A stretch of DNA of 64,000 nt from Baumannia cicadellinicola str. Hc (Homalodisca coagulata) (GTDB lineage Bacteria > Pseudomonadota > Gammaproteobacteria > Enterobacterales > Enterobacteriaceae), in assembly GCF_000013185.1 (NCBI RefSeq), contig NC_007984.1, positions 511,845-575,844 on the forward strand, in the 5' to 3' direction. Within the stretch, counting starts at the first letter, position 1; each line of letters begins with the position of its first letter. A program made the position numbers and the translations under genes. The notes beneath the pieces are model-generated. The model saw only the letters and a program-made list of their open reading frames with translations, searched no databases and had not been told where the DNA came from. This document shows positions 37,460 through 49,400 of the stretch, one piece after another.

Positions 37460-38017
37460 GTGATCAATAACATTCGCCAAGATGCTGAAGTACGTATGGA
37501 AAAATGTTTAGAAACATTTAAAAATAATATTAGTAAGTTACGTACTGGCCGTGCTAACCCTAACTTACTAGATAATATTAAAGTAGATTACTATGGCTCA
37601 ATAATGCCTTTACGTCAGTTAGCTAATATTATAGTAGAAGATACTCGTACATTGGTAATTACTTTATTCGATCAGTCAATAATTAAACGAGTAGAAAAAG
37701 CTATTATTATTTCAGATTTAGGTTTAACTCCTGATTTATCTGGAACAATTATCCGGGTACAGTTACCATCTCTTACTGAAGAACGACGCCGTAATCTAAT
37801 TAAAATAGTTCGTAACGAAGCAGAACAAGGAAAGATTTCTGTACGTAACATACGACGTGATGCTAACGATCATATAAAAATATTACTGAAAAATAAAGCG
37901 ATAAGTATAGATGAAGAACGTCGATCTCAATCTGAAATTCAGAAAATTACAGAAGCTTGGATTAGAAGATTAGATCAGATCCTATCTGAAAAAGAGAGAG
38001 AATTAATCGATTTTTAG
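37460..38017 (+). CDS. frr: Ribosome recycling factor (GTG start)
   Basis: RRF acts with EF-G to split the post-termination ribosome. The product has 185 residues, the E. coli length. The start is GTG at 37460: the translation (M)[15 protein letters not shown] matches E. coli MISDIRKDAEVRMDKC, and AGGA lies about 10 bases upstream. [17 protein letters not shown] and NIRRDAND(H)IK are visible. Helical domain I and the beta domain are both complete. Confidence 0.97.
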   Translation: MINNIRQDAEVRMEKCLETFKNNISKLRTGRANPNLLDNIKVDYYGSIMPLRQLANIIVEDTRTLVITLFDQSIIKRVEKAIIISDLGLTPDLSGTIIRVQLPSLTEERRRNLIKIVRNEAEQGKISVRNIRRDANDHIKILLKNKAISIDEERRSQSEIQKITEAWIRRLDQILSEKERELIDF

Positions 38018-38170
38018 TCGACTGTCTATCTAGATAAAAATTCGCTAAAAATAGCTGAATAATTATTTGAAGTAAAGAGAAGTTTTAAATAACTACTATA
38101 GTATTTAGGATTATATTTAATTTAAATATTATACATAATGTAATTAATTTTATTAATACTAAATTATGAC

Positions 38171-39367
38171 ATGAAGTATTTAACTATTCTAGGAAGCACA
38201 GGTTCTATTGGAACTAGCACATTAACGGTAATTAAACAAAACCCTGATAAGTTTACTGTACGTGCACTAGTAGCAAAAAACAACTTTACTTTAATGACTA
38301 AGCAGTGTTTAGATTTCCGTCCATCTTGGGTAGGAATGGTCGATAAAAGGGCTGCTAGGGAACTAAAAGCTAACTTAGCTCAACTAGGAATTGCTATTAA
38401 TATTATTTCTGGTAATCAGGCTGCTTGTGAACTAGCTGCACTAAAAGAGATTGATACCGTTATGGCAGCAATTGCAGGTGTAGATGGTTTGCTATCAACT
38501 TTATCAGCATTACGTGCTGGTAAAAGAGTATTACTAGCAAATAAAGAGTCACTAGTTAGTTGTGGTAGACTATTTATGAATGAGGTACATCAGCATAACG
38601 CACAGCTATTACCAGTAGATAGCGAACATAATGCAATTTTTCAAATTTTACCGGAACCTATTCAACGTCAACTAGGGTGTCTATCACTATCTAAATACGG
38701 TGTTTCGCAAATTATCTTAACTGGTTCTGGTGGACCATTTCGTCAAACACCGCTAGATGCATTAGCTACAATAACATCAGATCAAGCTTGCATACATCCC
38801 AATTGGTCTATGGGACGTAAGATATCAGTAGATTCAGCGACTATGATGAATAAAGGATTAGAGTATATTGAGGCACGTTGTTTATTTAATGCGTCTACTG
38901 ACCAAATCGAAGTACTTTTGCACCCACAATCTATTTTTCATTCAATGGTACGTTATGTAGATGGTAGTGTGCTAGCGCAGCTAGCATATCCAGATATGCG
39001 TATTCCTATTACTTATGCTCTATCATATCCTACTAGAGTTCCCATAAAAGTTACACCTTTAAACTTTTTACAACTTGGTACGCTCAGTTTTGATCAACCA
39101 GATAATAAACGTTATCCATGTTTACAACTTGCGATTGAAGCAAGTAAGCTTGGACAAGCAGCTACAACAACATTAAATGCGGCTAACGAAGTAGCAGTAG
39201 CAGCTTTCTTGCAAAGAAAAATTCGTTTTACTGATATTGCCTCTGTAAACCAGATGGTACTAGATAAAATTAATTTAGAAGAACCTTCTAGTATAGAAGA
39301 AGTATTATGTATTGACCGTCAAGCACGTATAAATGCCCACCTCAGTATTCGTTATTTAGCACTATAA
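38171..39367 (+). CDS. dxr: 1-deoxy-D-xylulose 5-phosphate reductoisomerase
   Basis: Dxr makes 2-C-methyl-D-erythritol 4-phosphate, the committed step of the non-mevalonate isoprenoid pathway. It has 398 residues, the E. coli length. Visible are the NADPH loop [23 protein letters not shown], the metal site [42 protein letters not shown] (read across the loop), and [10 protein letters not shown]. The pathway product feeds UppS, encoded next, which makes the murein lipid carrier. Confidence 0.97.
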   Translation: MKYLTILGSTGSIGTSTLTVIKQNPDKFTVRALVAKNNFTLMTKQCLDFRPSWVGMVDKRAARELKANLAQLGIAINIISGNQAACELAALKEIDTVMAAIAGVDGLLSTLSALRAGKRVLLANKESLVSCGRLFMNEVHQHNAQLLPVDSEHNAIFQILPEPIQRQLGCLSLSKYGVSQIILTGSGGPFRQTPLDALATITSDQACIHPNWSMGRKISVDSATMMNKGLEYIEARCLFNASTDQIEVLLHPQSIFHSMVRYVDGSVLAQLAYPDMRIPITYALSYPTRVPIKVTPLNFLQLGTLSFDQPDNKRYPCLQLAIEASKLGQAATTTLNAANEVAVAAFLQRKIRFTDIASVNQMVLDKINLEEPSSIEEVLCIDRQARINAHLSIRYLAL

Positions 39368-39438
39368 ATTAATCTGTTATCCTCAAGATATAATAATTAC
39401 TATATGAAAATGATATGCAAAATAAGTTAATGTAGTTC

Positions 39439-39454
39439 TACTACTTAAGTAGTA
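39439..39454. repeat. 16-bp palindrome between dxr and uppS
   Basis: TACTACTTAAGTAGTA is a perfect palindrome about 70 bases after the dxr stop, followed by ACAAAAT and a run of six T (39462-39467). It could act as a weak rho-independent terminator or be a chance AT-rich palindrome. Confidence 0.35.
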
Positions 39455-39496
39455 ACAAAATATTTTTTCGTATTATGTCTAGGGGAATATAGTAAC

Positions 39497-40258
39497 ATGA
39501 TATTAAAAGAAAACCAACAACATAATAAACAACATGCTATATCACCACAACATGTAGCTATTATTATGGATGGTAATGGTCGTTGGGCAAAGAAGCAAAG
39601 TAAGTTACCTATATTTGGTCATCAAGCTGGTGTTAAATCTGTCCGCCGTGCTATTAGCTTTGCTGTTCAACATAAGTTAAAAGCTTTAACACTATATGCA
39701 TTTAGCCGCGAAAATTGGCATCGTCCTGTACAAGATGTATCCGCTCTTATGGAGCTATTTATTCGTTTATTAGATAGCAAAATTAATATTTTGCATAAAC
39801 ATAATATATGTCTAAATATAATTGGTGATATTGATCGTTTTAGTTTTCGTTTGCAGGAGCTGATTTGTCGTGCAGAAACACTAACTAGCAAGAACGATGG
39901 ACTAAATCTAAATATTGCAGCAAATTATAGTGGACGTTGGGATATTATCAAGAGTGTTAAAAAAATTGCTATTAAAATCCAACAAGGAATGCTGCGTCCT
40001 GATCAAATAAACGAAGAAATTTTATCCCGTTATATATGCATGAATAAATTAGCTCCAGTAGATTTAGTAATTCGGACTGGTGGTGAACAACGGATTAGTA
40101 ACTTCTTACTATGGCAAATAGCCTATGCTGAGCTATTTTTTACCAAGGTTTTATGGCCAGATTTTAATGATATTGTTTTTGAAAGTGCACTAAATGCTTT
40201 TGCTCAAAGAGAACGGCGTTTTGGTAGAACTAAACCTGATAATTACAGAGATACCTAG
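39497..40258 (+). CDS. uppS: Undecaprenyl diphosphate synthase (cis-prenyltransferase)
   Basis: UppS condenses eight isopentenyl units onto farnesyl diphosphate to give C55-PP, the carrier for lipid I and II. It has 253 residues, the E. coli length. Visible are HVAIIMDGNGRWAKK with the catalytic Asp, LTLYAFSRENWHRP, NIAANYSGRWDI, DLVIRTGGEQRISNFLLWQ, and LWPDF near the C-terminus. cdsA follows after 9 bases. Confidence 0.97.
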   Translation: MILKENQQHNKQHAISPQHVAIIMDGNGRWAKKQSKLPIFGHQAGVKSVRRAISFAVQHKLKALTLYAFSRENWHRPVQDVSALMELFIRLLDSKINILHKHNICLNIIGDIDRFSFRLQELICRAETLTSKNDGLNLNIAANYSGRWDIIKSVKKIAIKIQQGMLRPDQINEEILSRYICMNKLAPVDLVIRTGGEQRISNFLLWQIAYAELFFTKVLWPDFNDIVFESALNAFAQRERRFGRTKPDNYRDT

Positions 40259-40267
40259 GGGGAATGA

Positions 40268-41122
40268 TTGCTGAAATATCGTATTATTACAACTATATTT
40301 TTAGTACCTGTAGTAATAGGTATGCTTTTTTGGCTCCCACTAATAGCTTTTAAGTTAATTATGTTAACTATATGTATGTTAAGTGCTTTAGAATGGGGTC
40401 AACTATCTGGAATTCCAGATAGTAAACGTATTTTACTATCAATAGCATGTGGTTTATTAATCACTATAATGACATTTATAATACCTATTTATTGGCCATT
40501 ATTAATGGTATTTATAGAAAATTATATTCTATGGTTAGCTTTGGTATGGTGGTTAATAGCTCTATTACTGATACTAAGTTATCCTCGTACTGCTGTATTC
40601 TGGCAAAAATCTAACTTACTACGTTTGATATTTGGGTTGTTGACGATCATCCCGTTTTTCTGGGGGATGATAAGCTTACGTTATTCCAATCATAATGATA
40701 ATTCTGTTTTTGGATCTTGGATATCATTATATCTCATGTTTTTAGTTTGGAGCGCTGATTCTAGTGCTTATATATTTGGGCGTGCTTTAGGTCGTCATAA
40801 GCTAGCACCAAAAATTTCTCCTGGTAAGACTTGGGAGGGACTAATTAGTGGTTTATTAATATCTACCATTATCGCTTGGTTATTTAATTATTATGTATCA
40901 CTAAATGTAGCTCCGTTTAAGCTAATTATCTGCTCTATAGTAGCAGTATTTTTTTCGATAGTAGGAGATTTAACTGAAAGTATGTTTAAACGTGAAGCTG
41001 GCATCAAGGATAGCGGATGTATTATTCCAGGACATGGTGGCATGTTAGATCGTATAGATAGCTTAACTGCTGCAGTTCCAGTTTTTGCCTGTCTGATGCT
41101 GCAGGTTTTTCATGTTATATAA
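40268..41122 (+). CDS. cdsA: Phosphatidate cytidylyltransferase (TTG start)
   Basis: CdsA makes CDP-diacylglycerol from CTP and phosphatidate, the branch point to phosphatidylethanolamine and phosphatidylglycerol. The product has 284 residues (285 in E. coli) with about eight membrane segments. The start is TTG at 40268: (M)LKYRIITTIFLVPVV matches E. coli MLKYRLISAFVLIPVV; an ATG at 40264 is in the wrong frame. GGGGG lies just upstream. The family signature is present: SPGKTWEG, then GDLTESMFKREAGIKDSG and PGHGGMLDRIDS. Confidence 0.95.
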   Translation: MLKYRIITTIFLVPVVIGMLFWLPLIAFKLIMLTICMLSALEWGQLSGIPDSKRILLSIACGLLITIMTFIIPIYWPLLMVFIENYILWLALVWWLIALLLILSYPRTAVFWQKSNLLRLIFGLLTIIPFFWGMISLRYSNHNDNSVFGSWISLYLMFLVWSADSSAYIFGRALGRHKLAPKISPGKTWEGLISGLLISTIIAWLFNYYVSLNVAPFKLIICSIVAVFFSIVGDLTESMFKREAGIKDSGCIIPGHGGMLDRIDSLTAAVPVFACLMLQVFHVI

Positions 41123-41141
41123 GTTATAACTTGGAGATATT

Positions 41142-42521
41142 ATGTTACATTTTTGTTGGAGTATTTCCGCTTTTATCTGTTCGCTTTCTGTTTTAATTAT
41201 AGTCCATGAATTAGGTCACTTTTGGGTAGCACGTTGCTGTGGAGTGCAAATAGATAAGTTATCTATTGGTTTAGGACCAGAGATTTGGAGTTGGCATGAT
41301 AAATATGGTACTCAATTAGCTATTTCTGCTATTCCTTTAGGTGGTTATGTAAAAATGTTAGAAATAAATACAGATATAGTATCGTCTGAACCTGTGAATA
41401 ACAGATTTAATAAAGCATTTAATCATAAACATATTTGGCAACGTGCAATAATTGTAGCTGCTGGACCAATATGTAACTTCATTTTTGCTATGATTACCTA
41501 TTGGATGTTATTCATTATAGGGATACCAAATGATCCACCTATTATTAATAGTATTACGCCCAATTCTATTGTTGCTCAGGCTAATATTTTACCTGGAATG
41601 GAAATTAAGTCAGTTGAAAACGTTATAACACCTAATTGGAATGCAGTACGTTTGCAATTACTTAATAATATGGATAAGCATAAAATTACTATATGTGTAG
41701 CACCATTTGGTTCACAAAATATTGGAACAATTGAAACAAAAGTACTTAATTTAAATCATTATAAATTACATGAAAAAAATCAAGATAATGTTGTAGCATT
41801 AGGATTGATACCTTCTGATCTACGTATCGAACCGATTATTGATAAGGTTATAGCAGGTACTGCTGCTGACAAAGCAGGTTTACAAGCTGGTGATAAAATT
41901 ATTGAAATAGATGGTCAGAGTATTAGTGAATGGCAACCTGTAATTATGAAAATAAAGGATAATCCTGGCAGAAAATTAACTATTACTATTAAACGTCACA
42001 ATTTCCTAATAAAGATAGTTTTAACTCCAGATAGTCAACGACTATCTCAGGATACAGTAGAAGGTTTTGCTGGTATTTTACCTAAAATAACTTATTTACC
42101 ACTAAATAAATATCAAAATCTATTAACATTAGATATCTTTCCAGCGCTGCTTCAAGCTATTCAACACACTTGGCAAATCATGCGATTGACGGTTTCTATG
42201 TTAATCCATTTGATAAATGGAGATATAACATTTGATACTTTGCATGGTCCTATTTCTATTGCTAATAGTGCTGGTATATCAGCTGAATATGGATTTAGAC
42301 CATTTCTTATGTTTTTAGCATTAATTAGTATTAATGTTGGCATTATAAACTTATTTCCGTTACCTATTCTTGACGGAGGTCATCTATTATTTTTAATAAT
42401 TGAAAAAGTTAAAGGTAGCCCTATATCACCAAAATTACAAGAATATAGTTACTATATTAGCGCCATATTGCTAGCTTTATTCATGTGTATATCACTTATA
42501 AATGATATATCTAGACTATGA
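41142..42521 (+). CDS. rseP: Site-2 intramembrane protease RseP
   Basis: RseP is a zinc membrane protease that cuts RseA to release sigma-E and clears remnant signal peptides. The product has 459 residues (450 in E. coli). Visible are [10 protein letters not shown] (HExxH zinc motif) in the first membrane helix, GGYVKML, two PDZ domains (the second with [19 protein letters not shown]), and [15 protein letters not shown] with the third zinc ligand. The stop is 4 bases before the chosen bamA start, matching E. coli order. Confidence 0.96.
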   Translation: MLHFCWSISAFICSLSVLIIVHELGHFWVARCCGVQIDKLSIGLGPEIWSWHDKYGTQLAISAIPLGGYVKMLEINTDIVSSEPVNNRFNKAFNHKHIWQRAIIVAAGPICNFIFAMITYWMLFIIGIPNDPPIINSITPNSIVAQANILPGMEIKSVENVITPNWNAVRLQLLNNMDKHKITICVAPFGSQNIGTIETKVLNLNHYKLHEKNQDNVVALGLIPSDLRIEPIIDKVIAGTAADKAGLQAGDKIIEIDGQSISEWQPVIMKIKDNPGRKLTITIKRHNFLIKIVLTPDSQRLSQDTVEGFAGILPKITYLPLNKYQNLLTLDIFPALLQAIQHTWQIMRLTVSMLIHLINGDITFDTLHGPISIANSAGISAEYGFRPFLMFLALISINVGIINLFPLPILDGGHLLFLIIEKVKGSPISPKLQEYSYYISAILLALFMCISLINDISRL

Positions 42522-42525
42522 TAAG

Positions 42526-44907
42526 ATGATAAAAGTACTAGTAGTATTGTTATTTTTTAGCAGTACTACTGTATATTCTGCTAATGAATTTATTATACAA
42601 AATATTAATTTTAAAGGACTACAACGAGTTAGTATTGGTACAGCTTTATTAAATACACACTTACATATAGGTGAAATAGCAACTACTCAAAAAATTAATA
42701 ATACTATTCGTGCTTTATTTGCTACCGGAAATTTCGAAGATATAAAAATATTACGGAATGGTAGTTCTATTATTATAGAAGTTCAAGAAAGACCTATGAT
42801 TGCTAGCATTAGCTTTTCTGGAAATAAGTTACTGAAAACTAATCAGCTAAAGAAGATAATGGATCTTAATGGTATTAAATTAGGTCAAGTACTTAACCGT
42901 AATACTATTTTTAAACTAGAAAAAACATTAAAGAATTTCTTGGCTAATTTAGCTAAATATCAAGCTACAATTTATGCAGTAGTTACACCTTTACCAGGTC
43001 ATTGCGTTAGCTTAAAACTAATAGTTAATGAAAGTAAATCAGCTACAATTAAGAAAATAAATATTATAGGTAATAAATCTTTTACAACTACAGAATTAAT
43101 ATCAAACTTTCAATTACATGAAGTTCCATGGTGGAATATCATAAGCAACCGCACATATCAACAAATGAAGTTAGATCATGATTTAAAAAATCTACGCCAA
43201 TTTTATTTAGATCGTGGTTACGCACGTTTTCATATCGATTTAACTCAGATTAACATAGTTCCAGATAAAAATGGTGTTTATATTACTATTTATATTACAG
43301 AAGGTCTAAAATATAGACTATGTAGTTCCATATTATATGGAGCTATAGCAGATCAATATTCTGATATTAAGCTGTTAGCTAATATACCAACAGGAGAATT
43401 ATATAATATAACCAAAATAAATCAAATTAAAAAAGAAATTAAACTACTACTAGAAAATTATGGATATCCTTATCCACAAATTAGGACTCAAATTGAAATA
43501 GATGATTGGAATCAAACAGCAAAACTACATTTAAGAGTTGATTCTGGCACACGCTTCTATGTGCGTTATATTTATTTTAAAGGTAATTACATTACAAGTG
43601 ATACGGTATTACGTCGTGAAATACAACAGCTAGAAGGAGCTTTACTTAACAGGCAGCTAGTAAATAGAGATAAAAAACATCTAAATAATTTAGGTTTATT
43701 TAAAGAAGTGAAAACAAAGATAGAACGTATCCCATATTCAATAGATTTAGTTGATATTATCTATCATGTTAAAGAACGCAACACTGGTTGTATTAGTGCG
43801 GGAATGAATTTTAGCAGAAATAGTCGTATTAATTTTAAGTTTGATATTAACCAAAAGAATTGGCTAGGTACAGGTACATTTATAGGATTAAGTGGTATGA
43901 AAAATACCTGCCAAAATTATCTTGCTCTATCGATGATAGAACCTTATTTAAGGTTTCCGGGAATAAGTTTAGCAAATCAAATATTTTTGAATTCTTTGAA
44001 TAGTAATTATACTAATTATTTTAAATATAAGAGAATAAGTTATGGTTTCAATACAACACTTAGTTTTCCCATAAATATTCATCAAAATTTAAGTATAGGT
44101 ATTGATTATATACACAACAATATTACACCAAAGAGTACTAGATGGTCCCCACTAAAATTTGGTGCTCATTATCTAAAAATAAAAGCTAAAAATAACGCAA
44201 ACTTTAATACTGATGATTTATTAATTAATATAGGTTGGTATTATCAGGATTTTAATTATAAAATTTTTCCTACTTTAGGATCACGCATAGGTTTATTAAG
44301 TAATATAACATTACCTGGTTCTAATAATAAATATTATAAAATACACTTTGATGCTAGTCGTTATATTCCATTGAGTAAAAATCATCATTGGGTGTTATTT
44401 AGACATACGCATATTGGTTATGCTAATGGTTTATACGGAAAACAATTACCATTTTATGATAGTTTCTATAGTAATATACGAGGTTTTAGAAGCAATGATA
44501 TTGGACCAACTAACACAGTTCATGAGCAATCTGAGTTCTATGAAAGAATAAAAAGCTTATATTCTCTTGAAGATTCTAATAATACTATCTATGGGAATGC
44601 TATTGTAACTACTAGTACGGAGCTAATTATGCCCACACCATTTTTTAATAAAAATGGTGATAATTTTGTACGTACATCACTGTTTTTAGATGTAAGTAGT
44701 ATATGGAACACAAATAATAAAAGCAGGTATAATCTGCTTATATATGATACGCCCTATTATAATAGCACAATTCGTTTATCTAGTGGGATAACTCTACGAT
44801 GGATGTCACCAATAGGTCCATTAATATTTTCTTATGCGCAGCCTATTAAGAATAACAAAAGTGATAACTTAGAGAAGTTTCAATTTAGCATTGGTAAAAT
44901 GTGGTAA
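42526..44907 (+). CDS. bamA: Outer membrane protein assembly factor BamA
   Basis: BamA inserts beta-barrel proteins into the outer membrane. I chose ATG 42526 because it gives [22 protein letters not shown], a signal peptide matching E. coli; the frame also has an ATG at 42502 inside rseP. The product has 793 residues (810 in E. coli): five POTRA domains to about residue 415, then a 16-strand barrel. The VRGF motif of loop 6 is IRGF here, and the C-terminal strand FQFSIGKMW ends in Trp. Loop 6 is shorter than in E. coli. Its presence implies an outer membrane with barrel proteins despite missing lpx genes. Confidence 0.96.
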   Translation: MIKVLVVLLFFSSTTVYSANEFIIQNINFKGLQRVSIGTALLNTHLHIGEIATTQKINNTIRALFATGNFEDIKILRNGSSIIIEVQERPMIASISFSGNKLLKTNQLKKIMDLNGIKLGQVLNRNTIFKLEKTLKNFLANLAKYQATIYAVVTPLPGHCVSLKLIVNESKSATIKKINIIGNKSFTTTELISNFQLHEVPWWNIISNRTYQQMKLDHDLKNLRQFYLDRGYARFHIDLTQINIVPDKNGVYITIYITEGLKYRLCSSILYGAIADQYSDIKLLANIPTGELYNITKINQIKKEIKLLLENYGYPYPQIRTQIEIDDWNQTAKLHLRVDSGTRFYVRYIYFKGNYITSDTVLRREIQQLEGALLNRQLVNRDKKHLNNLGLFKEVKTKIERIPYSIDLVDIIYHVKERNTGCISAGMNFSRNSRINFKFDINQKNWLGTGTFIGLSGMKNTCQNYLALSMIEPYLRFPGISLANQIFLNSLNSNYTNYFKYKRISYGFNTTLSFPINIHQNLSIGIDYIHNNITPKSTRWSPLKFGAHYLKIKAKNNANFNTDDLLINIGWYYQDFNYKIFPTLGSRIGLLSNITLPGSNNKYYKIHFDASRYIPLSKNHHWVLFRHTHIGYANGLYGKQLPFYDSFYSNIRGFRSNDIGPTNTVHEQSEFYERIKSLYSLEDSNNTIYGNAIVTTSTELIMPTPFFNKNGDNFVRTSLFLDVSSIWNTNNKSRYNLLIYDTPYYNSTIRLSSGITLRWMSPIGPLIFSYAQPIKNNKSDNLEKFQFSIGKMW

Positions 44908-44985
44908 TATTATCTAACGACATTAGTATAGAATACTTCATGGGCAAGCATAGTTATAAATAATTATATGACTAAGGAGTCGATA

Positions 44986-45483
44986 GTGAAAAAATGGTTA
45001 TATGCTACTAGCCTCATATTAATACTAGTTGCTTCGACCAATGCAACGGCATCAGATAAAATTGCCGTAGTTAATATATCTAGTATTTTTCAGCAGTATC
45101 CGCAGCGTGATTTAGTTGCTAAACAGCTAGAAAAAGAATTTCAAAATAGAGTAACTGAATTACAATCAATAGAACAAAATCTACAAATTCAAATGCAGCG
45201 TCTACAGCGTGATGGCTCTACTATGAAAGCGAGTGAAAGAAGTGCACTAGAGAGATCAGTAATTGCGCAAAGAGAAAATTTTTCGCACAAAGCTCAAGCA
45301 TTTGAGCAAGATAACCGTCGTCGTCAAAATGAAGAACGTAATAAAATTCTTAGTCATATCCACAATATAGTTGGTAATATTGCTAGCAAAGAAGGTTATG
45401 ATGTAGTAATAGATGTAAATGCTATTGCTTATGCTCATAATACTAAAGATATTACTGCTGATGTGCTAAAACAGGTATTATAA
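44986..45483 (+). CDS. skp: Periplasmic chaperone Skp (GTG start)
   Basis: Skp is a trimeric periplasmic chaperone that carries unfolded outer membrane proteins to BamA. The GTG at 44986 is the likely start: TAAGGAG lies 6 nt upstream and MKKWLYATSLILILVASTNATA is a signal peptide matching E. coli MKKWLLAAGLGLALATSAQA. An in-frame ATG at 44968 would cover the ribosome binding site. The mature part begins SDKIAVVNISSIFQQ. The long coiled-coil arms (about 45-125) include KAQAFEQDNRRRQNEERNK, and the end ITADVLKQV is conserved. The product has 165 residues. Confidence 0.95.
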   Translation: MKKWLYATSLILILVASTNATASDKIAVVNISSIFQQYPQRDLVAKQLEKEFQNRVTELQSIEQNLQIQMQRLQRDGSTMKASERSALERSVIAQRENFSHKAQAFEQDNRRRQNEERNKILSHIHNIVGNIASKEGYDVVIDVNAIAYAHNTKDITADVLKQVL

Positions 45484-45507
45484 TAACTAACTTATAGTTA
45501 GTTATTA
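45481..45507 (+). terminator. Perfect hairpin at the skp stop codon
   Basis: TAATAACTAAC (containing the skp TAA) and GTTAGTTATTA form a perfect 11-bp stem with loop TTATA. There is no long T-run after it, so it may stabilise the 3' end rather than terminate strongly. Confidence 0.45.
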
Positions 45508-45530
45508 TAATCCAAAGGCAGATTATTTAA

Positions 45531-45567
45531 GTTAGCCATGCATAATTAATAAATATGCATAGCTAAC
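45531..45567 (+). repeat. 14-bp inverted repeat in the skp-fabZ gap
   Basis: GTTAGCCATGCATA and TATGCATAGCTAAC form a 14-bp stem with one mismatch and a 9-nt loop. This is the second of three hairpins in the interval where E. coli has lpxD. Confidence 0.6.
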
Positions 45568-45668
45568 TATATAGTTAGATCCTGAGTATTTATTAAGCTG
45601 ATTAGGTTGAATTAAATTTAATTAGCTAATCACAAATATTAACTAATGCATAATACTTATTATTTATG

Positions 45669-45693
45669 TTATGCTTATAATTAATAAGCATAA
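45669..45693 (+). repeat. 10-bp perfect inverted repeat upstream of fabZ
   Basis: TTATGCTTAT and ATAAGCATAA form a perfect 10-bp stem with loop AATTA, about 45 bases before the fabZ start. This is the third hairpin of the skp-fabZ gap. Confidence 0.6.
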
Positions 45694-45738
45694 TATACTT
45701 TCTTAGTATAAACCATAGTAATCGATAGGAAGAGTATT

Positions 45739-46188
45739 TTGACTACTAACTCTCATACTCTACATCTTGAAGAGATATTAGAACTTTTACCCCACCGTTT
45801 TCCATTTTTGTTGGTAGACCGTGTAATAGATTTTAAAAAGTGGCAATTTCTATATGCAATCAAAAATGTGTCCTATAATGAACCTTTTTTTCAGGGTCAT
45901 TTTCCAGGAAAACCGATTTTTCCTGGGGTATTAATTTTGGAAGCTATGGCACAAGCTACTGGAATATTAGCATTTAAAAGTGCTGGTAAACTAGATTCTA
46001 GTGAACTTTACTATTTTGCTGCTATCGATAATGCCCGTTTTAAACGTCCAGTACAACCAGGTGATCAGATGATTCTAGAAGTTAAATTTATTAAGGAACG
46101 TCGCGGAGTAGCACGTTTTAAAGGTGTGACGACAGTAGATGGCGAAGTCGCTTGTGAAGCATTAATGATGTGTGCACGCAGACAGTAA
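45739..46188 (+). CDS. fabZ: 3-hydroxyacyl-ACP dehydratase (TTG start)
   Basis: FabZ dehydrates 3-hydroxyacyl-ACP in fatty-acid elongation. The product has 149 residues (151 in E. coli). The start is TTG: (M)[19 protein letters not shown] matches the E. coli protein, which also starts from TTG as I recall, and GGAAGAG lies upstream. Visible are [20 protein letters not shown] with the catalytic His and Glu, and [19 protein letters not shown]. In E. coli it lies between lpxD and lpxA; both are absent here. Confidence 0.97.
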
Positions 46189-46412
46189 TATATACTATAT
46201 ATTAGTAAATGTGCTTTATGTTTTATCTTTAGCTTTTTCTATTTTACATTAAGAAATAAGCAATAATACTTTTCAAATATCATAAACTATTCTTTAATTT
46301 CTACTAAATTAGTTACTAGCTCATAGTTAGCTAGATAAATTTCAACTAATTTTAGCCGCTAATAAAAAATAGATTATAGGAATAAAATTCTATTAAGCTA
46401 AAACTAAAATAT

Positions 46413-49400
46413 ATGATCGAACCTAGTTTTATTCATTTACGTATTCATAGCGACTATTCTATTATTGATGGATTAATCAAAGTTAGTTCATTAGTAAAAA
46501 AAGCAGTTTCTTTAAATATGCCAGCATTAGCTCTTACTGATGTGACTAATCTTTATGGTATTATTAAGTTTTATAAAGCAGCTAATAGTGTAGGTATTAA
46601 GCCTATTATAGGTGCTGATTTCTTAATGTACAACCCTATATTAGGTGGGGAACTTACTGAATTAACTATTCTAGCGACTAACTATATTGGTTATCAATGT
46701 TTAACTATGCTAATTTCCCAAGCATATCGGCGAGGTTACGGCGCTGCTGGTCCAGTTATTGATCGAGACTGGCTAATTCAACATAATCAAGGTTTAATTA
46801 TCCTTTCTGGGGCACGTAAAGGTGATGTAGGCAAATTATTACTTAATGATAAAATGCAACAAGTAAAAAAATGTCTAGCCTTTTATCATCGTTATTTTCC
46901 AGATCGATATTATCTAGAATTAATCCGTACTGGTAGATTAAATGAAGAAAAATATTTAAATCTTGCTGTTTTGCTTGCGAAAAAAAATGGACTACCAGTA
47001 GTAGCTACTAATGATGTCCGTTTTATTAGTTCTGATGATTTCCAAGCACATAATATTAGAGTGGCGATCCATAATGGATGTTTATTGGATAATGTTAAAC
47101 AGTCGTATGATTATAGTTCACAACAATATATTCGCAGCGAACAGGAGATGTGCGAATTATTTAAAGATATTCCAGAAGCATTAGCTAATAGTGTAGAAAT
47201 TGCTATTCGTTGTAATGTAACTATCCGCCTTGGTGAATATTTTTTACCGCAGTTTTATACTGGTAATATATCAACTAATAGCTATTTAATCAAATGTGCA
47301 CGTCAAGGTTTAGAGGAACGGCTGGCGTTTCTTTTTCCAGATTTAATACAGCTCAAAGATAATCGATTACCTTATGATCAGAGGTTAGATCAAGAGTTAC
47401 AGGTAATTAACGGTATGGGCTTTCCAGGTTACTTTCTTATCGTTATGGAATTTATACAATGGTCTAAAGATAATAGTATTCCAGTAGGACCAGGACGTGG
47501 ATCTGGTGCAGGTTCTTTAGTAGCTTATGCTCTTAAAATCACAGATATTAACCCACTTCCTTTCGATCTGCTATTTGAGAGATTTCTTAATCCTGAGCGT
47601 ATATCAATGCCTGACTTTGATATTGATTTCTGTATGGAAAAAAGAGATTTAGTAATTAATCACGTAGCAGAAACTTATGGTCGTGATGCTGTATCACAAA
47701 TAATTACTTTTGGGACGATGGCAGCTAAAGCAGTAATCCGCGATGTTGGACGAGTATTAGGTTATCCTTATAGTTTTGTTAATAAAATATCTAAATTAGT
47801 ACCACATGATCCAGGAATTACGTTAGATAAAGCTTTAGCTATAGCACCACAGCTAAGGCAAATATATAATGTTGATGAAAATGTAACATTGTTAATAGAT
47901 CTAGCACGTAAGTTAGAGGGAGTAACCCGTAACGTAGGTAAACACGCTGGCGGAGTAGTAATTGCACCTACAAAAATTACTGACTTTGCACCGCTATACT
48001 ATGATTCTGAAGGTAAGTGTCCTCTAACACAATTTGATAAAAATGATATCGAATATGCTGGTTTAGTAAAATTTGATTTTCTCGGTTTACGTACTTTAAC
48101 TATTATTAACCGAGCACTAGAAATGATTAATAAGCATATACACAGCAAACTCAATCCTATTGAGATCACAACTATTCCATTAGATGATAAAAAAAGCTTC
48201 GATATGTTGTTATGTGCAGATACTACAGCTATATTTCAGCTAGAATCACGTGGTATTAAAGAATTAATTAGGCGTCTGCAACCAGACTGCTTTGAGGATA
48301 TAATTGCATTAATAGCACTATTTCGTCCAGGTCCACTTCAGTCTGGGATGGTAGATAATTTTATTAACCGCAAACATGGTAGGGAAACAATTTGTTATCC
48401 TGATATACAGTGGCAACACCCGTCCTTACAGCCTATTCTAGAACCAACTTACGGTATTATTCTTTATCAAGAACAAGTAATGCAAATAGCGCGAATTCTT
48501 GCAGGATATACGCTTGGTGAAGCAGATCTACTACGTAGAGCTATGGGCAAAAAGGAACCTAAAGAAATGGTAAAACAGCGTGCTATTTTTAAGATTGGTG
48601 CAGAAAAAATGGGTATCGAGAGTAAACTCGCAATGAAGATATTTGATTTAGTAGAAAAGTTTGCTGGATACGGTTTTAATAAATCCCACTCTACTGCCTA
48701 TGCTCTTGTTTCTTACCAAACATTATGGCTAAAAGCGCACTATCCATCTCAATTTATGGCATCTGCTATGACTGCAGATATAGATAATATTGATAAGCTA
48801 GCAATACTAGTATACGAATGCTTACGTATGGGTATTACAGTATTACCACCAAATATTAATATAAGTCATTATTATTTTCATGTTAATAAAAATAGTCAGA
48901 TTATTTATGGTCTTGGTGCTATTAAAGGCTTAGGTGAGGGACCAATAACAACTATTCTTGAAGCAAGAAATACAGGAGGAAAATTTTCTAATTTATTAGA
49001 TTTATGTATACGTACATGTACTAAAAAGCTAAATCGCCGCATACTAGAAAAGCTGATTATATCTGGTGCCTGTGATCAATTAGGTTCACATCGTGCAGCC
49101 CTAATGAACGAACTAGAGACCGCGCTAAAAACGGCAGATCAATATACTAAATTAAACATGATCGGTCAAATAGATATGTTTAGTACACAAGCAGATAAGC
49201 AATGTATATTAGACTATTCTCATAAGAGTAAAAATATTCAACCTTGGTCAAAACAAGTAATTCTTAAGGGTGAACAAGAGACTTTAGGACTTTATTTAAC
49301 AAGTCATCCTATTATAGAATATTTATATGAAATTAAATTTTATACTAAAGGTTTACGATTAAAAGATATACCTCTCATAACATGTAGTAAAAAAATAACG

